From contig NZ_JMKS01000003.1 of assembly GCF_000685865.1 (NCBI RefSeq), forward strand, positions 806,001-870,000: a stretch of 64,000 nucleotides of DNA. Reading direction: 5' to 3'. The stretch's first letter is position 1. Every line of letters begins with the position of its first letter. Source of the stretch: Exiguobacterium antarcticum DSM 14480. GTDB taxonomy: Bacteria; Bacillota; Bacilli; Exiguobacteriales; Exiguobacteriaceae. The position numbers were made by a program, and so were the translations under genes. Shown one piece after another: positions 61,929 to 64,000 of the stretch. Below the pieces are notes generated by a model that ran no database searches, had not been told where the DNA came from, and saw only the letters and a list, made by a program, of their open reading frames with translations.

Positions 61929-62732
61929 TCATTTCACCTCCGGTCGGGACAGCTTCATCGCAGAACGTTGGTTCAGGAAGTAATAGCCGATGACGAGTAA
62001 AAACGTAAACAAGAAAATCACCGTCGACAACGCATTGATTTTCATGGAAATCCCTTGTCGTGCGAGTGAATAGATTTCAACGGATAAGGTCGTAAAACCA
62101 TTTCCGGTGACAAAGAATGTCACGGCGAAATCATCCAGCGAATACGTGAGTGCCGTAAAGAACCCGGCAAATATCCCTGGTGTGATGTAGGGTAAGATGA
62201 CTTTCGTCAAGACGTCGAATCGGCTTGCTCCTAAATCACGCGCTGCATCGACGAGTGTCGGACTCATCTCCTGGAGTTTCGGAAGAACGAGAATGACGAC
62301 AATCGGGACGGAAAACGCGATGTGTGACAACAAGACTGACGTAAAGCCAAGCTGAATGCCAAGCATCGTAAAGAAAATCAAGAAGGACGCACCGATGATG
62401 ACATCCGGACTGACGATCAAAATACTGTTTAACGTCAACAGTGACGTCTCGATTCGTTTCTTACGGACCGCTTGAATTCCAATCGCTCCTAAGACACCGA
62501 TAATCGTCGAGATCGCCGCTGACAACAGCGCGATGACCAGCGTATTCAAGACGATGATCAAGAGACGGGAGTCTTGGAACACTTCTTTATACCAGTCCCA
62601 CGTAAAGGAATCAAAATTCGTCATGTTGTCGGCACTGTTAAAAGAATAAAATGCGAGATAGAAAATCGGTGCGTACAAGATGATGAAGACACCAATCAAG
62701 TATAGATTCGCTAATTTGAGTCGTTTCATCAC
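61929..62732 (-). CDS. potC: Polyamine ABC transporter permease PotC
   Basis: This 267-residue permease has six membrane segments. The conserved EAA loop, which touches the ATPase, is [28 protein letters not shown]. It forms a heterodimer with PotB. Its start overlaps the potB stop by four bases (ATGA). Confidence 0.93.
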   Translation of the reverse strand: MMKRLKLANLYLIGVFIILYAPIFYLAFYSFNSADNMTNFDSFTWDWYKEVFQDSRLLIIVLNTLVIALLSAAISTIIGVLGAIGIQAVRKKRIETSLLTLNSILIVSPDVIIGASFLIFFTMLGIQLGFTSVLLSHIAFSVPIVVILVLPKLQEMSPTLVDAARDLGASRFDVLTKVILPYITPGIFAGFFTALTYSLDDFAVTFFVTGNGFTTLSVEIYSLARQGISMKINALSTVIFLFTFLLVIGYYFLNQRSAMKLSRPEVK

Positions 62733-63538
62733 GTTGTCGCTCCTTTCTTCCGTTTCGTACTCGTCAAAGCAAGAATGATCGCCATCGCGATGATCAGGAA
62801 GACGGCAATCGTCGCGCCCATGCCCCAGTTCTGTGTGACAAGAAACTGTTGCTCAATCGCCGTTCCCAGTGTAATGACACGATTCCCGGCAATCAGTCGT
62901 GTAATCATGAACAACGACAAGGCCGGAATGAAGACGAGTTGACAGCCTGATTTCACTCCGTCGAGGGTCAACGGGAAGACGACACGGCGGAACGTCATGA
63001 AGTTGGATGCTCCCAGATCGCGCGCCGCAAAGACGAGGGACGGATTCAATTTTTCGATCGCATTGAAGATCGGTAAAATCATGAACGGTATGAAGATGTA
63101 GACGGAAACAAATACAAAACTGAAGTCCGTGAACAAAATCTGTTTCCGACCGATTCCGATGGCCTCAAGCGTCTGATTCGCCCATCCATAGGTACTGAAT
63201 AGACCGATGAAAGCATACGCTTTTAACAGGAGGTTAATCCAAGTCGGTAAGATGATCAATAATAACCATAATTGCTTATGTTTCGTTTTTGTCAGTAGAT
63301 AAGCCGTCGGATAACCGATGGCGAGCGAAAAGAAGGTAATCAAAAAGGCATACCAAAAGGAGCTTAACGTCATCGTCAGATAGGTCGAAGTAAAGAACTT
63401 TTGATAGTTGATGAGCGAAAAATGACCTTCGAGATCGAGAAACGAATAATAGACGACCAGGACGATCGGCGCGATGACGAACAACGCGATCCAAAAACTA
63501 TACGGAATCAGATACCAGTTGCGTGTTTTTTGCATCAC
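62729..63538 (-). CDS. potB: Polyamine ABC transporter permease PotB
   Basis: This 269-residue permease has six membrane segments; the EAA loop is [28 protein letters not shown]. It overlaps potA by four bases at its start and potC by four bases at its end, so the genes are translationally coupled. Confidence 0.93.
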   Translation of the reverse strand: MMQKTRNWYLIPYSFWIALFVIAPIVLVVYYSFLDLEGHFSLINYQKFFTSTYLTMTLSSFWYAFLITFFSLAIGYPTAYLLTKTKHKQLWLLLIILPTWINLLLKAYAFIGLFSTYGWANQTLEAIGIGRKQILFTDFSFVFVSVYIFIPFMILPIFNAIEKLNPSLVFAARDLGASNFMTFRRVVFPLTLDGVKSGCQLVFIPALSLFMITRLIAGNRVITLGTAIEQQFLVTQNWGMGATIAVFLIIAMAIILALTSTKRKKGATT

Positions 63539-64000
63539 AGCACCTCGTCATATGACTCAAGTCGTTTATCGAATTCCTCTTCCGTCTCATTTAGACGCAT
63601 GACATGAATCGCTTCCGGATCGAACGTCAGTCCAATCTGTTCGCCGACGATCGCTTTTTTTGTACTATGGACAAGCCACTCGTTTCCGACGTCATCCATA
63701 CAAGCGATCTCATAGTGCACACCGCGGAACAGTTGTGAATCGACGGTGACACGTAATTTCCCTTGGGCGACGCTCGTGATTTCCAAGTCTTCCGGACGAA
63801 TGACGATTTCAACCGGTTCATTCAATTCAAGCCCCCGGTCGACACAATCAAACTCGTTTTCCGCAAACGACACACGGTAGTCGGTCAACATCCGTCCCGG
63901 GATGATGTTCGACTCGCCGATGAAGTCAGCGACGAAACGGTTGATCGGTTCATCGTAGATGTCCGTCGGTGTACCGGACTGTTGGATCAGACCATGGTTG
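63535..64000 (-). CDS. potA: Polyamine ABC transporter ATPase PotA, C-terminal part
   Basis: Only about 155 C-terminal residues are in the window; the N-terminal ATPase core continues past the right edge. The first visible residues, [31 protein letters not shown], are the end of the ATPase domain and start of the TOBE region in PotA/MalK-type ATPases. The TOBE domain follows ([12 protein letters not shown]...[13 protein letters not shown]). It is the first gene of potABCD. Confidence 0.93.
   Translation of the reverse strand, partial: NHGLIQQSGTPTDIYDEPINRFVADFIGESNIIPGRMLTDYRVSFAENEFDCVDRGLELNEPVEIVIRPEDLEITSVAQGKLRVTVDSQLFRGVHYEIACMDDVGNEWLVHSTKKAIVGEQIGLTFDPEAIHVMRLNETEEEFDKRLESYDEVL

Noticed and set aside
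1-64000. CRISPR array, tRNA or rRNA genes, prophage
   Set aside because: I saw no regularly spaced repeats, no cloverleaf with CCA end, no rRNA-like stretch and no phage structural genes. A systematic tRNAscan or CRISPR search was not possible here.

Overview
The window reads as a chromosomal segment of a low-GC Gram-positive bacterium of the order Bacillales, most consistent with Exiguobacterium. This is an inference from protein character and gene neighbourhoods: a SecA2/SlaP accessory secretion pair, Bce-type detoxification modules, the gatCAB-dagK-rlmD block, TagO/TagF-like teichoic-acid enzymes, and strong GGAGG ribosome binding sites. I see no rRNA or tRNA genes and no CRISPR array.

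Layout. 1-10 kb: the 5' end of a tagO-like gene, a small unknown protein, a secreted SH3b/amidase autolysin, pgmB, secA2-slaP, an Asp23 protein, and a divergent acyltransferase/SGNH-hydrolase pair, then small membrane proteins (one of 33 codons). 10-21 kb: an MhqD-like hydrolase, a YhaQP-like ABC exporter, and a cluster with one BceRS two-component system, two BceAB transporters and an XRE regulator. 21-32 kb: crr, pepF, a gene-free stretch with a strongly foldable element, a GGDEF-EAL protein, a CBS-domain protein, a chemoreceptor, an AraC-type regulator and a glycerophosphotransferase. 32-38 kb: rlmD, dagK and gatCAB.

38.5-46.5 kb: a complete four-gene Wadjet system, most like type II (jetABCD; DUF2397, DUF2398, TIGR02680-like SMC ATPase, DUF2399 nuclease subunit), lying between gatC and putP. 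An intact ISL3-family element with a perfect 8-bp target duplication sits 40 bp upstream of jetA. 48-55 kb: putP, rocA, a HesB-like protein, a lipoprotein, bcp, and an oppA with CodY-like boxes and a foldable leader. 55-64 kb: a protein built of homing-endonuclease-associated repeats, an IS1182-family element inserted inside the terminator of a diguanylate cyclase gene, yktB, a small secreted protein, and a polyamine ABC operon (potABCD) whose potA runs off the window end.

How the genes work together: envelope maintenance and antibiotic defence dominate the first third (autolysin, SecA2/SlaP, O-acylation pair, Bce modules). Housekeeping translation genes and proline use (putP, rocA) surround the anti-plasmid Wadjet island. 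Two c-di-GMP enzymes, a chemoreceptor and nutrient uptake (opp, pot) make up much of the rest. The points most worth a second look are the Wadjet island with its promoter-proximal IS, the IS1182 insertion that duplicated a terminator stem, the multibranch RNA-like element at 23.9-24.0 kb, the terminator placed between the two Bce modules, and the nuclease-less HNH-repeat protein.
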